A stretch of DNA of 11,723 nt, taken from an uncultured Eubacteriaceae bacterium (GTDB taxonomy: Bacteria > Bacillota > Clostridia > Eubacteriales > Eubacteriaceae). The position numbers and the translations under genes were made by a program. Shown in pieces: positions 1 to 6,245 of this stretch (within the stretch, counting starts at the first letter, position 1; each line of letters opens with the position of its first letter). The notes beneath the pieces were generated by a model. The model did not search any database. It was not told the DNA's origin and saw nothing but the letters and a program-made list of their open reading frames with translations. The stretch is from NCBI GenBank assembly GCA_947625175.1, contig CANQNI010000036.1:1-11723 (forward strand), written 5' to 3'.

Positions 1-402
1 AGACATAGGTCCACGATGTTGTCCATGACGTTTAATAACACCCTGGAATCCCTTACCCTTGGATTTACCTGAGATATCGACTGTTTCTCCAGGTTCAAAA
101 ATATCTACTTTAATTACATCCCCAGAATCATAACTATCGGTATCATCAATACGGAATTCTCTTATTAAACGGGTAGGTTCTGCATCATATTTCTTAAAAT
201 GACCTTCACGAGGTTTTGTTACATTTTTTGGTTTAATTTCACCAAAACTTAATTGAACGGAATTATAACCGTCAGTTTCTTCGGTCTTCTTTTGAACTAC
301 TTGACATGGTCCTGCTTCTATAACAGTAACCGGAATAACTTCTCCCTGTTCAGTAAAGAGTTGAGTCATTCCAACTTTACGCCCAATAATCGCTTTTTTC
401 AT
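1..402 (-). CDS. rplC: 50S ribosomal protein L3 (N-terminal part, runs off window)
   Basis: Ribosomal protein L3 binds 23S rRNA near the peptidyl transferase centre and is an early assembly protein of the large subunit. Reading the minus strand from the ATG at 402-400 gives 134 codons beginning [16 protein letters not shown], the conserved L3 N-terminus. The frame ends at the window edge inside the conserved [20 protein letters not shown] segment. L3 is usually about 205-210 residues, so roughly the last third lies outside. An AAAGGAAG Shine-Dalgarno sits just before the start. It follows rpsJ by 50 nt, the standard S10-operon order (S10 then L3), so it is co-transcribed from the rpsJ promoter. 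Identity is seen directly in the sequence; only the missing C-terminus is unknown. Confidence 0.97.
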   Translation of the reverse strand, partial: MKKAIIGRKVGMTQLFTEQGEVIPVTVIEAGPCQVVQKKTEETDGYNSVQLSFGEIKPKNVTKPREGHFKKYDAEPTRLIREFRIDDTDSYDSGDVIKVDIFEPGETVDISGKSKGKGFQGVIKRHGQHRGPMS

Positions 403-431
403 ATTTATCTTCCTTTATCTGTAAAAATCAA

Positions 432-447
432 TAATCCATCTGGATTA
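432..447 (-). other. small hairpin between rpsJ and rplC
   Basis: A perfect 6-bp stem (TAATCC/GGATTA) with a 4-nt loop lies between rpsJ and rplC. On the minus strand it is followed by TTGATTTTTAC. It is too short and AT-rich to be a convincing terminator inside a ribosomal operon. It may modulate transcript processing or simply be fortuitous. Confidence 0.3.
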
Positions 448-452
448 ACCGG

Positions 453-761
453 TTAAACTTTTATTTCAATATCAACACCAGCCGGTAAGTTTAAACGCAT
501 TAGAGCATCTACTGTTTTAGGCATAGGATTGATAATATCTATTAGGCGTTTATGGGTTCGAATTTCAAACTGTTCTCTTGAATCTTTATATTTATGGACA
601 GCTCTTAGAATTGTTATAATTTCCTTTTCTGTTGGAAGCGGAATTGGTCCAGAAACGGTAGCACCAGTATTCCGAGCAGTTTCAACAATCCTACTGGCTG
701 ACTGATCCAGCAGTTTATGATCGAACGCTTTTAGCTTAATCCTAATTTTTTGTTTTGCCAT
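453..761 (-). CDS. rpsJ: 30S ribosomal protein S10
   Basis: S10 is a small-subunit head protein that also acts, as NusE, in transcription antitermination complexes. The 102-aa product begins [20 protein letters not shown] and contains the conserved [12 protein letters not shown] segment and a C-terminal [12 protein letters not shown], full length for the family. The ATG at 761-759 is preceded by a strong AAAGGAG Shine-Dalgarno. In many Bacillota fusA and tuf lie directly upstream of rpsJ. Here rpsJ is the first gene of its transcript, with its own promoter (966-994) and a structured leader of about 200 nt, and rplC follows. Identification is secure. Confidence 0.98.
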   Translation of the reverse strand: MAKQKIRIKLKAFDHKLLDQSASRIVETARNTGATVSGPIPLPTEKEIITILRAVHKYKDSREQFEIRTHKRLIDIINPMPKTVDALMRLNLPAGVDIEIKV

Positions 762-960
762 TAATGATCTCCTTTAAAATGAAATACACTGTAATATTGA
801 CATTAGTTTACGTCCTCACCCTCGGGTATCCCACCCGAAGACTCTAAAAAAAGTTGCTCTGTTAATGAACGTAACGCCCGATTCCAGATCGGACTTTCTC
901 GGTAAGAGTTACCTGAATTAGGCAACAGCAACATCTTACTTCATCGCAAACAGTCAACTC
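762..960 (-). promoter_or_regulatory. structured 5' leader RNA of the S10 operon
   Basis: About 200 nt separate the predicted rpsJ start site from its ATG, and the minus strand here is clearly more GC-rich and structured than other intergenic DNA in the window. In transcript order, an outer stem (932-924 with 863-853) encloses hairpin 913-901 (GGTAA/TTACC, 3-nt loop) and hairpin 892-878 (CCGAT/ATCGG, loop CTGGA). A T7 run follows at 852-846. Next comes an 8-bp hairpin with a GGGAT loop (840-820, including one G-T pair) and then the Shine-Dalgarno. An alternative pairing of GTAAC (912-908) with GTTAC (875-871) is also possible. The layout suggests autogenous control, analogous to other ribosomal protein leaders. 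I cannot match it to a named leader family, and the ligand (S10, L4 or another) is unknown. Confidence 0.6.
846..932 (-). terminator. possible attenuator (terminator) within the rpsJ leader
   Basis: On the minus strand GTTGCTGTT (932-924) can pair with AACAGAGCAAC (863-853), nine pairs with a 2-nt bulge, directly followed by seven T residues (852-846). Two smaller hairpins lie inside the loop. A stem followed by a T-run about 85 nt before the rpsJ start codon has the form of an intrinsic attenuator, although the closing stem is modest and branched. The function is inferred from shape alone. Confidence 0.5.
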
Positions 961-965
961 GATAT

Positions 966-994
966 ATCTTATATCAATTGTTCTATTCTTTCAA
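966..994 (-). promoter_or_regulatory. promoter of the S10 operon (rpsJ)
   Basis: On the minus strand TTGAAA (994-989) is followed after 17 bp by TAAGAT (971-966). A second reading uses TATAAG (973-968) preceded by TGA, an extended -10 form. Either places the transcript start near 958-961, giving the leader of about 200 nt. The spacer contains TAGAACAATTG, which is repeated at the divergent promoter. Confidence 0.6.
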
Positions 995-1069
995 GAAAAA
1001 ATTGAAAAAAATTATTTGATTTTCATAAAAACGTCAATTAATCGTATTCAATTTTTGCTAGAACAATTG
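975..1069. repeat. 11-bp inverted repeat shared by the two divergent promoters
   Basis: CAATTGTTCTA at 975-985 is the exact reverse complement of TAGAACAATTG at 1059-1069. The copies are 73 nt apart. Read in the direction of transcription, each is followed within 1-2 bases by its TATAA -10 box. The core extends towards the dyad GAACAATTGTTC, with AACAATTGTT (1062-1071) a perfect palindrome. This may be a shared regulator site or a common extended -10 context; which is not decidable from sequence alone. Confidence 0.5.
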
Positions 1070-1076
1070 TTATAAT
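1068..1076 (+). promoter_or_regulatory. extended -10 promoter of the PP-loop/two-component operon
   Basis: TGTTATAAT at 1068-1076 is a perfect extended -10 element (TGnTATAAT). No good -35 hexamer lies 17 bp upstream, which is tolerated by extended -10 promoters. Transcription would start near 1083, leaving a 5' UTR of about 80 nt before the ATG at 1162. Confidence 0.55.
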
Positions 1077-1132
1077 GTTTTTAAAGAAATTAGCAAGAAA
1101 ATTTCAACTAATTAGCGCGTTAATTTTTGAAT

Positions 1133-1159
1133 TGTAACAAATAATGTTAAAATTGTAAA
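1133..1159 (+). promoter_or_regulatory. cluster of three TGTWAH hexamers (WalR-like half-sites)
   Basis: TGTAAC (1133-1138), TGTTAA (1145-1150) and TGTAAA (1154-1159) lie in the 5' UTR just before the first gene of the operon. TGTWAH is the half-site bound by WalR in Bacillus and Staphylococcus, where two copies are spaced by 5 bp. Here the gaps are 6 and 3 bp, so the match is imperfect. Because the operon encodes a WalR-like regulator, autoregulation is plausible, but AT-rich DNA produces such hexamers readily. Confidence 0.35.
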
Positions 1160-1161
1160 TA

Positions 1162-1875
1162 ATGAAAAGAATATTAGGATCTATGCGTAGAGCGATTCAG
1201 GATTACAATATGATCCAACCCGGCGATCGGATAGTTGTAGGTGTTTCCGGTGGAAAAGACAGTATGGCATTGCTTCATTCCCTAAATCTTTATCGACGCT
1301 TTTCACCTGTTCCCTTTGAATTAGGAGCTATTACTGTAGATCTCGGCTTTGAGGATGTAGATTACACTTCTATTAGCGAATATTGTAAAGAAAACGACAT
1401 TCCGTATTATATAAAGAGAACTGATATTGGTAAAATCGTTTTTGATATTCGCAAAGAAAAAAGTCCCTGTGCTTTATGCTCAAATTTAAAAAGAGGAGCC
1501 CTACATAAAGAAGCTAAATTACATGGATACAATAAAGTAGCTTTAGGCCATCATAGTAATGATGTAGTTGAAACTTTCTTTATGTCTTTATTTTATGAAA
1601 GTCGTTTAAACTGTTTTGCTCCTGTAACTTATCTGGATCGGAGCGAACTTACTGTGATTAGACCTTTTATATATATTAAAGAGAAGGATATTAAATTTAA
1701 CCAAACATTAAAGGAACTACCAGTAATTAAAAGCAATTGCCCAGCTGATGGTATAACTAAACGTGCTGAAGTAAAAGATTTGATTCGCTCACTGCAAAAA
1801 ACCTATCCTGATTTAATTGATAGGGTTTTAAAAGCCATATCAAATAAAGAACAATTGCATTTATGGTTTTCTTAA
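1162..1875 (+). CDS. TtcA-like PP-loop ATPase, probable tRNA 2-thiocytidine synthetase
   Basis: This 237-aa cytoplasmic protein belongs to the PP-loop ATPase superfamily, TtcA/TilS group. Family members adenylate a tRNA base before thiolation or lysidine formation; TtcA makes 2-thiocytidine at position 32. The PP-loop SGGKDS is at residues 29-34. A CxxC pair (C103, C106) is followed by RGAL, GHH lies at 129-131, and a third cysteine is at C193 in NCPADG. The pair plus a distal cysteine matches the [4Fe-4S]-binding pattern of TtcA, and the absence of a TilS C-terminal domain argues against TilS. No clear Shine-Dalgarno precedes the ATG at 1162. That start is kept because the N-terminal helix (RRAIQDYNMIQPGD) is typical of the family; an internal ATG at 1183 is a less likely alternative. 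The next gene begins 18 nt downstream, so the two are co-transcribed. The exact tRNA substrate is inferred. Confidence 0.85.
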   Translation: MKRILGSMRRAIQDYNMIQPGDRIVVGVSGGKDSMALLHSLNLYRRFSPVPFELGAITVDLGFEDVDYTSISEYCKENDIPYYIKRTDIGKIVFDIRKEKSPCALCSNLKRGALHKEAKLHGYNKVALGHHSNDVVETFFMSLFYESRLNCFAPVTYLDRSELTVIRPFIYIKEKDIKFNQTLKELPVIKSNCPADGITKRAEVKDLIRSLQKTYPDLIDRVLKAISNKEQLHLWFS

Positions 1876-1893
1876 AACTTAAGAGGAGATTTT

Positions 1894-2583
1894 ATGAACG
1901 AAAAAATTTTGGTTGTTGATGATGAAGCAGCTATTGTTGATTTAATTAAAACAGAACTAGAATTTGAAGGATATAACGTTGAAACGGCTTCTGATGGAGT
2001 AATGGCTATTGATAAAGCCAAATCATTTGTTCCTGATTTAATAGTTTTAGATATTATGTTACCGAAGAAAAGTGGATATGATGTTTGTAGAGAAATTCTT
2101 ACCTTTATGGATGTTCCTATAATTCTTCTTACAGCTAAAACTAATATTATTGATAAAGTATTGGGATTAGAACTAGGAGCTGATGATTATTTAACTAAAC
2201 CATTTGATAATAGAGAGCTTTTAGCCCGAGTCAAAGCTCATTTAAGAAGAGCTCAGAAAAATGAAGAAGCGGGCCAAAGAAATGAAAAAATTTTAAGAAA
2301 TGGTCCACTCGAAATAATTCCAGACGAACGTAAGGTTTCAATAGATAATAAAGAAGTCCATCTAACTCCAAAAGAATTTGATTTACTCTATCTCCTGGCA
2401 GACAATATTGAACAGGTTTTTCAGCGTGAAGCTCTTCTCGAAAGAATCTGGGGTTATGATTACTTTGGAGATACCCGGACAGTTGATATGCATGTTCAAC
2501 GTATTCGCCGTAAAATTGATCTACCTTCAACTAAATTTATTAAAACAGTATTTGGAGTAGGATATAAAATGATCCGTGTATGA
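1894..2583 (+). CDS. OmpR/PhoB-family response regulator, WalR-like
   Basis: This 229-aa two-component response regulator has an N-terminal receiver domain (about 1-120): acidic pair D9/D10, phospho-acceptor D53 in VLDIMLP, T80 and K102 in TKPF. The C-terminal winged-helix DNA-binding domain (about 130-229) contains LTPKEFDLLYLLA and WGYDYFGDTRTVDMHVQRIR. The WGYDYFGD segment and overall form resemble WalR (YycF), the cell-wall homeostasis regulator of Bacillota, but related PhoB-type regulators share these features, so WalR is a likely rather than certain assignment. GAGGAG precedes the ATG by 5 nt. Its stop overlaps the start of the sensor kinase (ATGA, 2580-2583), indicating translational coupling with its cognate kinase. 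TGTWAH hexamers upstream of the operon may be its own targets. Confidence 0.93.
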   Translation: MNEKILVVDDEAAIVDLIKTELEFEGYNVETASDGVMAIDKAKSFVPDLIVLDIMLPKKSGYDVCREILTFMDVPIILLTAKTNIIDKVLGLELGADDYLTKPFDNRELLARVKAHLRRAQKNEEAGQRNEKILRNGPLEIIPDERKVSIDNKEVHLTPKEFDLLYLLADNIEQVFQREALLERIWGYDYFGDTRTVDMHVQRIRRKIDLPSTKFIKTVFGVGYKMIRV

Positions 2584-4382
2584 GATTTTATAATTATAAA
2601 CTAAAATTTGTTGCTTATAATACTTTAACCTATTTGGTTATAACCTTAGCTTCCCTTTTTTTAATTCTTCAAGTTTTATGGTATTTATCAATTAATAATA
2701 TAAAAGAAGAATTACTCCAAGTTGGAACTGATGTTAATCTTTATTTTCAGGAAAAAACTGCTGATATAAATAAGGATGAAGATAAATTAACTTATTATAT
2801 AAAAAACTCTGGTGATATTTATAATGCAGTAGCGAGCTATAGTAATTGTCAACTCCAATTATTTAATCTTGATGGCCAACTAATAGCTTCGGATACTAAT
2901 AATGATGAAGCTGTTAATATGACTAAAGAGATCGCTGAAAGTAAAGACACTCTAAAACCAGTTATATCAATACGGACAGATGATGGACTTAGACAAGTCT
3001 GGTTATTATCACCAATAATAACTAATAATGACCAAATCATTGGTTATTCAGGAATGATAAAGTCTTTAGCCCAAGCTGATCAACTTCAGCAACTAGTTCT
3101 TGAAATAATTGGCGCAATCTTTCTTATAGGATTCTTCATAATAATTATAGTATCTTATTCACTTGGAAATAGTTTTATAAAACCTATAAAAACTTTAACC
3201 AAAATAAGTTCTGAAATTAATAATGGTCAATATGATAAGGTAATTCAATATAAAAAACAGGATGAAATTGGCGTCTTAACTAATGTTTACAATCAAATGA
3301 TTCAAAATATTAATAATGTTATTATCCAATTAAAAGGTGAAAGAAGACGCTTAGCTAATATTCTTGCTTCTCTGGACGATGGTGTTATTGCTGTTGATGA
3401 CGAAGGGAATATCTTATTAACCAATAAATACGTTAAAACTTATTTTGATGTAGTAGATCCGAAAACTATTTATGATTTTGAATTTCAAACTTCTTTAATT
3501 AACTTATTCAATAATCTTAAGACTGGAAAGAAGAATATTATTGAAGAAGTTGAAGTTAAAGGAAGGGTCTTATTAATTACTGGTTCTCCTATTACTTCCG
3601 ATGTTATTGAAGAAAACTACTTAATAATTATTAGAAATATTACAGCTGTCAGAAATCAGGAAAAAGAACAAAGGAAATTTATATCTTCTATTTCACATGA
3701 ATTAAGAACACCATTAACAACTATTATCGGGTATACTGATATGCTTAGTCGACGCAAAGTTGATAACCATGAATTACTCGAAAAATCTTTAAATACTATT
3801 AACCGGGAAGGTCATCGTTTAGTACGGTTAGTTGATGATTTAGTTAATGCAAATTCAGTTGAAAATATGGTTTCTACTATTCATTTGGAAGAAATAAATA
3901 TTGATAAATTACTTGAAGATGTTGTTGATCAGATGAGAGTAAAAAGCTGGTCGAAAGAAATTGAAATAGCCTATAAAGCTGAAGATAATTTACCGAGTAT
4001 TCCAGGTGATTACGATAGAATTCGTCAAATTTTTATTAATATAATTCATAATGCTATTAAATTCTCTCATCATGGTGGAAAAATTGATGTTGTCTTAACA
4101 AAAGAAGATGATCAATTCTTAAATATTTCAATTAGAGATTATGGAATTGGTATCGATCCTGCAAAAAAAGATTTAATCTTTTCAGCTTTTTACAGAGTTG
4201 ACGAAGATAGAGCTCGAAATGAGGGTGAAGGAGGAGCAGGTTTAGGACTATACTTGGTTAAACAAGTTGTTGATAAACATAATGGACGCATTAAAATTGA
4301 AAGTGAAATAGATGAAGGTACTAATATAACTATCTTACTTCCAATTCAAAACGAAATCGTTGATGAAAAAGAGGTAATTTAA
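2580..4382 (+). CDS. membrane sensor histidine kinase (HAMP-PAS-HisKA-HATPase), WalK-like
   Basis: This 600-aa kinase is the evident partner of the preceding regulator. Transmembrane helices are at about 11-36 and 171-195, enclosing an extracytoplasmic sensor domain of about 130 residues. A HAMP linker follows (about 196-248), then a cytoplasmic PAS domain (about 256-357), and a HisKA domain with phospho-acceptor H373 in SISHELRTPL. The ATP-binding domain has N-box residues N487 and N491, G1 DYGIGI (520-525), an F-box near 534-537 and G2 GGAGLGL (551-557). All catalytic motifs are intact. Length and order match WalK (YycG). There is no separate Shine-Dalgarno; the ATG overlaps the regulator stop (ATGA). 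The walH, walI and walJ genes usual in Bacilli do not follow; a lipoprotein gene does. The signal sensed cannot be read from the sequence. Confidence 0.93.
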   Translation: MRFYNYKLKFVAYNTLTYLVITLASLFLILQVLWYLSINNIKEELLQVGTDVNLYFQEKTADINKDEDKLTYYIKNSGDIYNAVASYSNCQLQLFNLDGQLIASDTNNDEAVNMTKEIAESKDTLKPVISIRTDDGLRQVWLLSPIITNNDQIIGYSGMIKSLAQADQLQQLVLEIIGAIFLIGFFIIIIVSYSLGNSFIKPIKTLTKISSEINNGQYDKVIQYKKQDEIGVLTNVYNQMIQNINNVIIQLKGERRRLANILASLDDGVIAVDDEGNILLTNKYVKTYFDVVDPKTIYDFEFQTSLINLFNNLKTGKKNIIEEVEVKGRVLLITGSPITSDVIEENYLIIIRNITAVRNQEKEQRKFISSISHELRTPLTTIIGYTDMLSRRKVDNHELLEKSLNTINREGHRLVRLVDDLVNANSVENMVSTIHLEEINIDKLLEDVVDQMRVKSWSKEIEIAYKAEDNLPSIPGDYDRIRQIFINIIHNAIKFSHHGGKIDVVLTKEDDQFLNISIRDYGIGIDPAKKDLIFSAFYRVDEDRARNEGEGGAGLGLYLVKQVVDKHNGRIKIESEIDEGTNITILLPIQNEIVDEKEVI

Positions 4383-5449
4383 TGAAAACTTTAAAACTAT
4401 TAATACCTCTATTCTTAATATTCGTAACAGGATGTTCTAATATATTTATTGCTGACAACACAGTTTTGACAATTAATGATGAAAATGAAAATATTGCTAT
4501 TATTGATTCAATTAATTTCAAACAACCTGGAAAAGTATGTTCAAAAACAAAGGAAAATAAATTACTTTCAATAAATAAAACAAATAATTTATATTCAATT
4601 GATATGTATGATCCAGTTAATTCAACACTGGTTAATTTAACAACTACTGAAAATCGAATATTTGATGTTCAGGCAGCTCAAGACGGTTTCTTTTATACCA
4701 GAAATAATATAAGTGATCCTTCAAACATTTTAATAAGCTGGTCTTCTTATGACAAAACAAAGGAAAGAACAATAACCAATCAAGCTGATAGTGTTGATGA
4801 TACTATTTATGCTTATGATGGAGATAAAGTAATTTTCATCAATAATGGAAATGAATTAATTTTTTCGGATTCTTCAGGAAAAAGGAAATCCTATACTTTA
4901 AGCTTTCCTATTGATGTTAGAAAAATTAAATGGAGTAGCAAAAATTCTACTGGTTTTATAATTGGAAGAGAATTAGAAGAAGATGAATTTAATTTATATG
5001 AAATTATATTAAGTGATAATGATAGTGTAAGTATTAATACTATCGCCAATAATGTAATGGATATGGATTTAAATAAAAATGATGAACTGGTTTACCTTGA
5101 ACAAACTTCCAGTAAAACAATAGCCTATATAATAAATAATTTTGAAACAGTAAATAAAATTCCATTATTTTCGGAAAATATTATCGATAATATTACTTTT
5201 GATGTAGATAATAAGGGAATTATTTATTCGGTTCAAAATTCAACTGGAATTAGATCTAACTTATGGTACTTTGATAAAAAAAATCAGAAAAAAACCCAGT
5301 TAACTTCTTCAATTCGGTTAATCTCTTCAATATTTTCTACTAAAGCAAATCAGATAATTTATTCAATTAGTCAACAAAGTTATATAGAAAACAACTCGTT
5401 AATTGAATCGAATAATTATATAACAAATTTAATTTATTCTATAAAATAA
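4382..5449 (+). CDS. lipoprotein of unknown function linked to the sensor kinase
   Basis: The 355-aa product starts with MKTLKLLIPLFLIF and a lipobox VTGC (C18), so it should be lipid-anchored on the outer face of the membrane. The mature part is rich in Asn, Ser, Asp and Ile and contains loosely repeating beta-strand units of about 45-50 residues (strand, polar turn with D/N, strand, hydrophobic YS or SI ends). This suggests a beta-propeller-like fold; that fold is inference and I recognise no family. A GAGGT Shine-Dalgarno lies before the ATG, which shares one base with the kinase stop (TAATG). It is the last gene of the operon and stops just before a bidirectional terminator. Its position suggests an extracytoplasmic accessory or ligand-sensing partner of the kinase, possibly doing the job of WalH/WalI elsewhere. 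Confidence 0.85.
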   Translation: MKTLKLLIPLFLIFVTGCSNIFIADNTVLTINDENENIAIIDSINFKQPGKVCSKTKENKLLSINKTNNLYSIDMYDPVNSTLVNLTTTENRIFDVQAAQDGFFYTRNNISDPSNILISWSSYDKTKERTITNQADSVDDTIYAYDGDKVIFINNGNELIFSDSSGKRKSYTLSFPIDVRKIKWSSKNSTGFIIGRELEEDEFNLYEIILSDNDSVSINTIANNVMDMDLNKNDELVYLEQTSSKTIAYIINNFETVNKIPLFSENIIDNITFDVDNKGIIYSVQNSTGIRSNLWYFDKKNQKKTQLTSSIRLISSIFSTKANQIIYSISQQSYIENNSLIESNNYITNLIYSIK

Positions 5450-5450
5450 T

Positions 5451-5488
5451 ATAAGCTCCTTTTTTCTTTTATTGAAAGAGGAGCTTAT
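5451..5488. terminator. bidirectional intrinsic terminator between convergent genes
   Basis: A perfect 10-bp stem (ATAAGCTCCT 5451-5460 with AGGAGCTTAT 5479-5488), extendable inwards through T/A pairs, separates the plus-strand lipoprotein gene from the minus-strand amidohydrolase gene. T-rich sequence follows on both strands. The right arm overlaps the TAA stop of the minus-strand gene (5487-5485), an economical arrangement. Confidence 0.85.
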
Positions 5489-6216
5489 TTATTTGAACAA
5501 TTCTCTATAAATGCTTTAAATATTTTTCCGTCACTTAATTGTTTATCATATAAAACTTCTGGATGCCATTGGACAGCCACTCCAAAATTTAAATCATCTA
5601 TATCAAAAGCTTCTATAAGTCCATCTGGACTAGTAGCTGATACTGTTAAGCCTTTTCCTAATTGATTAATTCCCTGATGATGATAACTATTTACTTTAAC
5701 TTTTTTTCGTTTAATAATATTATATAAACTAGTATTTGGGTTTATGAAGATGTCATGCAACTGTTCCCTATTTTCATTCCAAGCCGGATGAAGAACAAAA
5801 TTGGGATCAGGTGATTGTCTAGGTAAATCCTGTATTATTGTTCCCCCATGTAGAACATTAATAATTTGAAACCCACGGCATATAGCCAGTATTGGCTTAT
5901 TTAATTTTTTAACTAAAGGATAGAAAGCACTTTCAAAATAGTCTCTTTCTGGAGCATAACCTGTTGTAGCTTCTAAATTTTCTAACTCATCCTCTCCATA
6001 TAAATGCGGATTCAAGTCTTGACCTCCGGTAAAGAGAAAGCCATCAAAAGTTTGAGCAAGTTGATTCATAATATCTTTATTATTAGTTAATGGAAGCATT
6101 ACCCCTATTCCACCAGCTTTCTCAATACTTCTTTGATATTGTGGAAATAATCGAACATGTCTCATTGGGGTTGTTATATCCAGTTGTGGGACTATTCCAA
6201 TTAAAGGATAAGACAT
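5485..6216 (-). CDS. peptidase C26 / PuuD-like glutamine amidotransferase-type hydrolase
   Basis: This 243-aa cytoplasmic protein belongs to the class I glutamine amidotransferase-like group, C26 family, which includes gamma-glutamyl-GABA hydrolase (PuuD). The family cleaves gamma-glutamyl amide bonds. The N-terminal PLIGIVPQ strand, the oxyanion segment LFTGGQDLNPHLYGE (about 61-75), the nucleophile C113 in AICRGFQIINV and the H218/E220 dyad in VQWHPE are all present, so it should be active. YHHQGI near 178-183 is also family-typical. An AAAGGA Shine-Dalgarno lies about 9 nt before the ATG at 6216. No other polyamine or putrescine genes are nearby, so the substrate is uncertain; a folate polyglutamate or other gamma-glutamyl compound is possible. 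The start lies only 29 bp from the divergent gene at 6246, and no convincing promoter was found there. Confidence 0.9.
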   Translation of the reverse strand: MSYPLIGIVPQLDITTPMRHVRLFPQYQRSIEKAGGIGVMLPLTNNKDIMNQLAQTFDGFLFTGGQDLNPHLYGEDELENLEATTGYAPERDYFESAFYPLVKKLNKPILAICRGFQIINVLHGGTIIQDLPRQSPDPNFVLHPAWNENREQLHDIFINPNTSLYNIIKRKKVKVNSYHHQGINQLGKGLTVSATSPDGLIEAFDIDDLNFGVAVQWHPEVLYDKQLSDGKIFKAFIENCSNK

Positions 6217-6245
6217 TTGTTAGTCCTTTCTAGTAATTTAAAGCT

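Noticed and set aside
253..456. 67-aa plus-strand open frame
   Set aside because: It is opposite rplC and rpsJ coding sequence, has low-complexity composition and no Shine-Dalgarno; it is a shadow of the real genes.
820..840. GGGTGGGATACCCG resembles the T-box antiterminator sequence
   Set aside because: The core T-box motif (GGGTGGNACCGCG) is not met, no specifier loop is evident, and a ribosomal protein operon is an unlikely T-box target.
1110..1125. Imperfect 16-bp palindrome AATTAGCGCGTTAATT in the 5' UTR
   Set aside because: It has one G-T mismatch, no second copy, and matches no operator I know; it could be a site but the support is too thin.
2231..2530. 99-aa minus-strand open frame inside the response regulator gene
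   Set aside because: It is the antisense of the conserved DNA-binding domain, with no start signals or known motif.
6184..6212. TTGTGG-17-GATAAG as a plus-strand promoter for the CDGSH gene
   Set aside because: Both hexamers are poor matches and lie within PuuD-like coding sequence; not strong enough to list.
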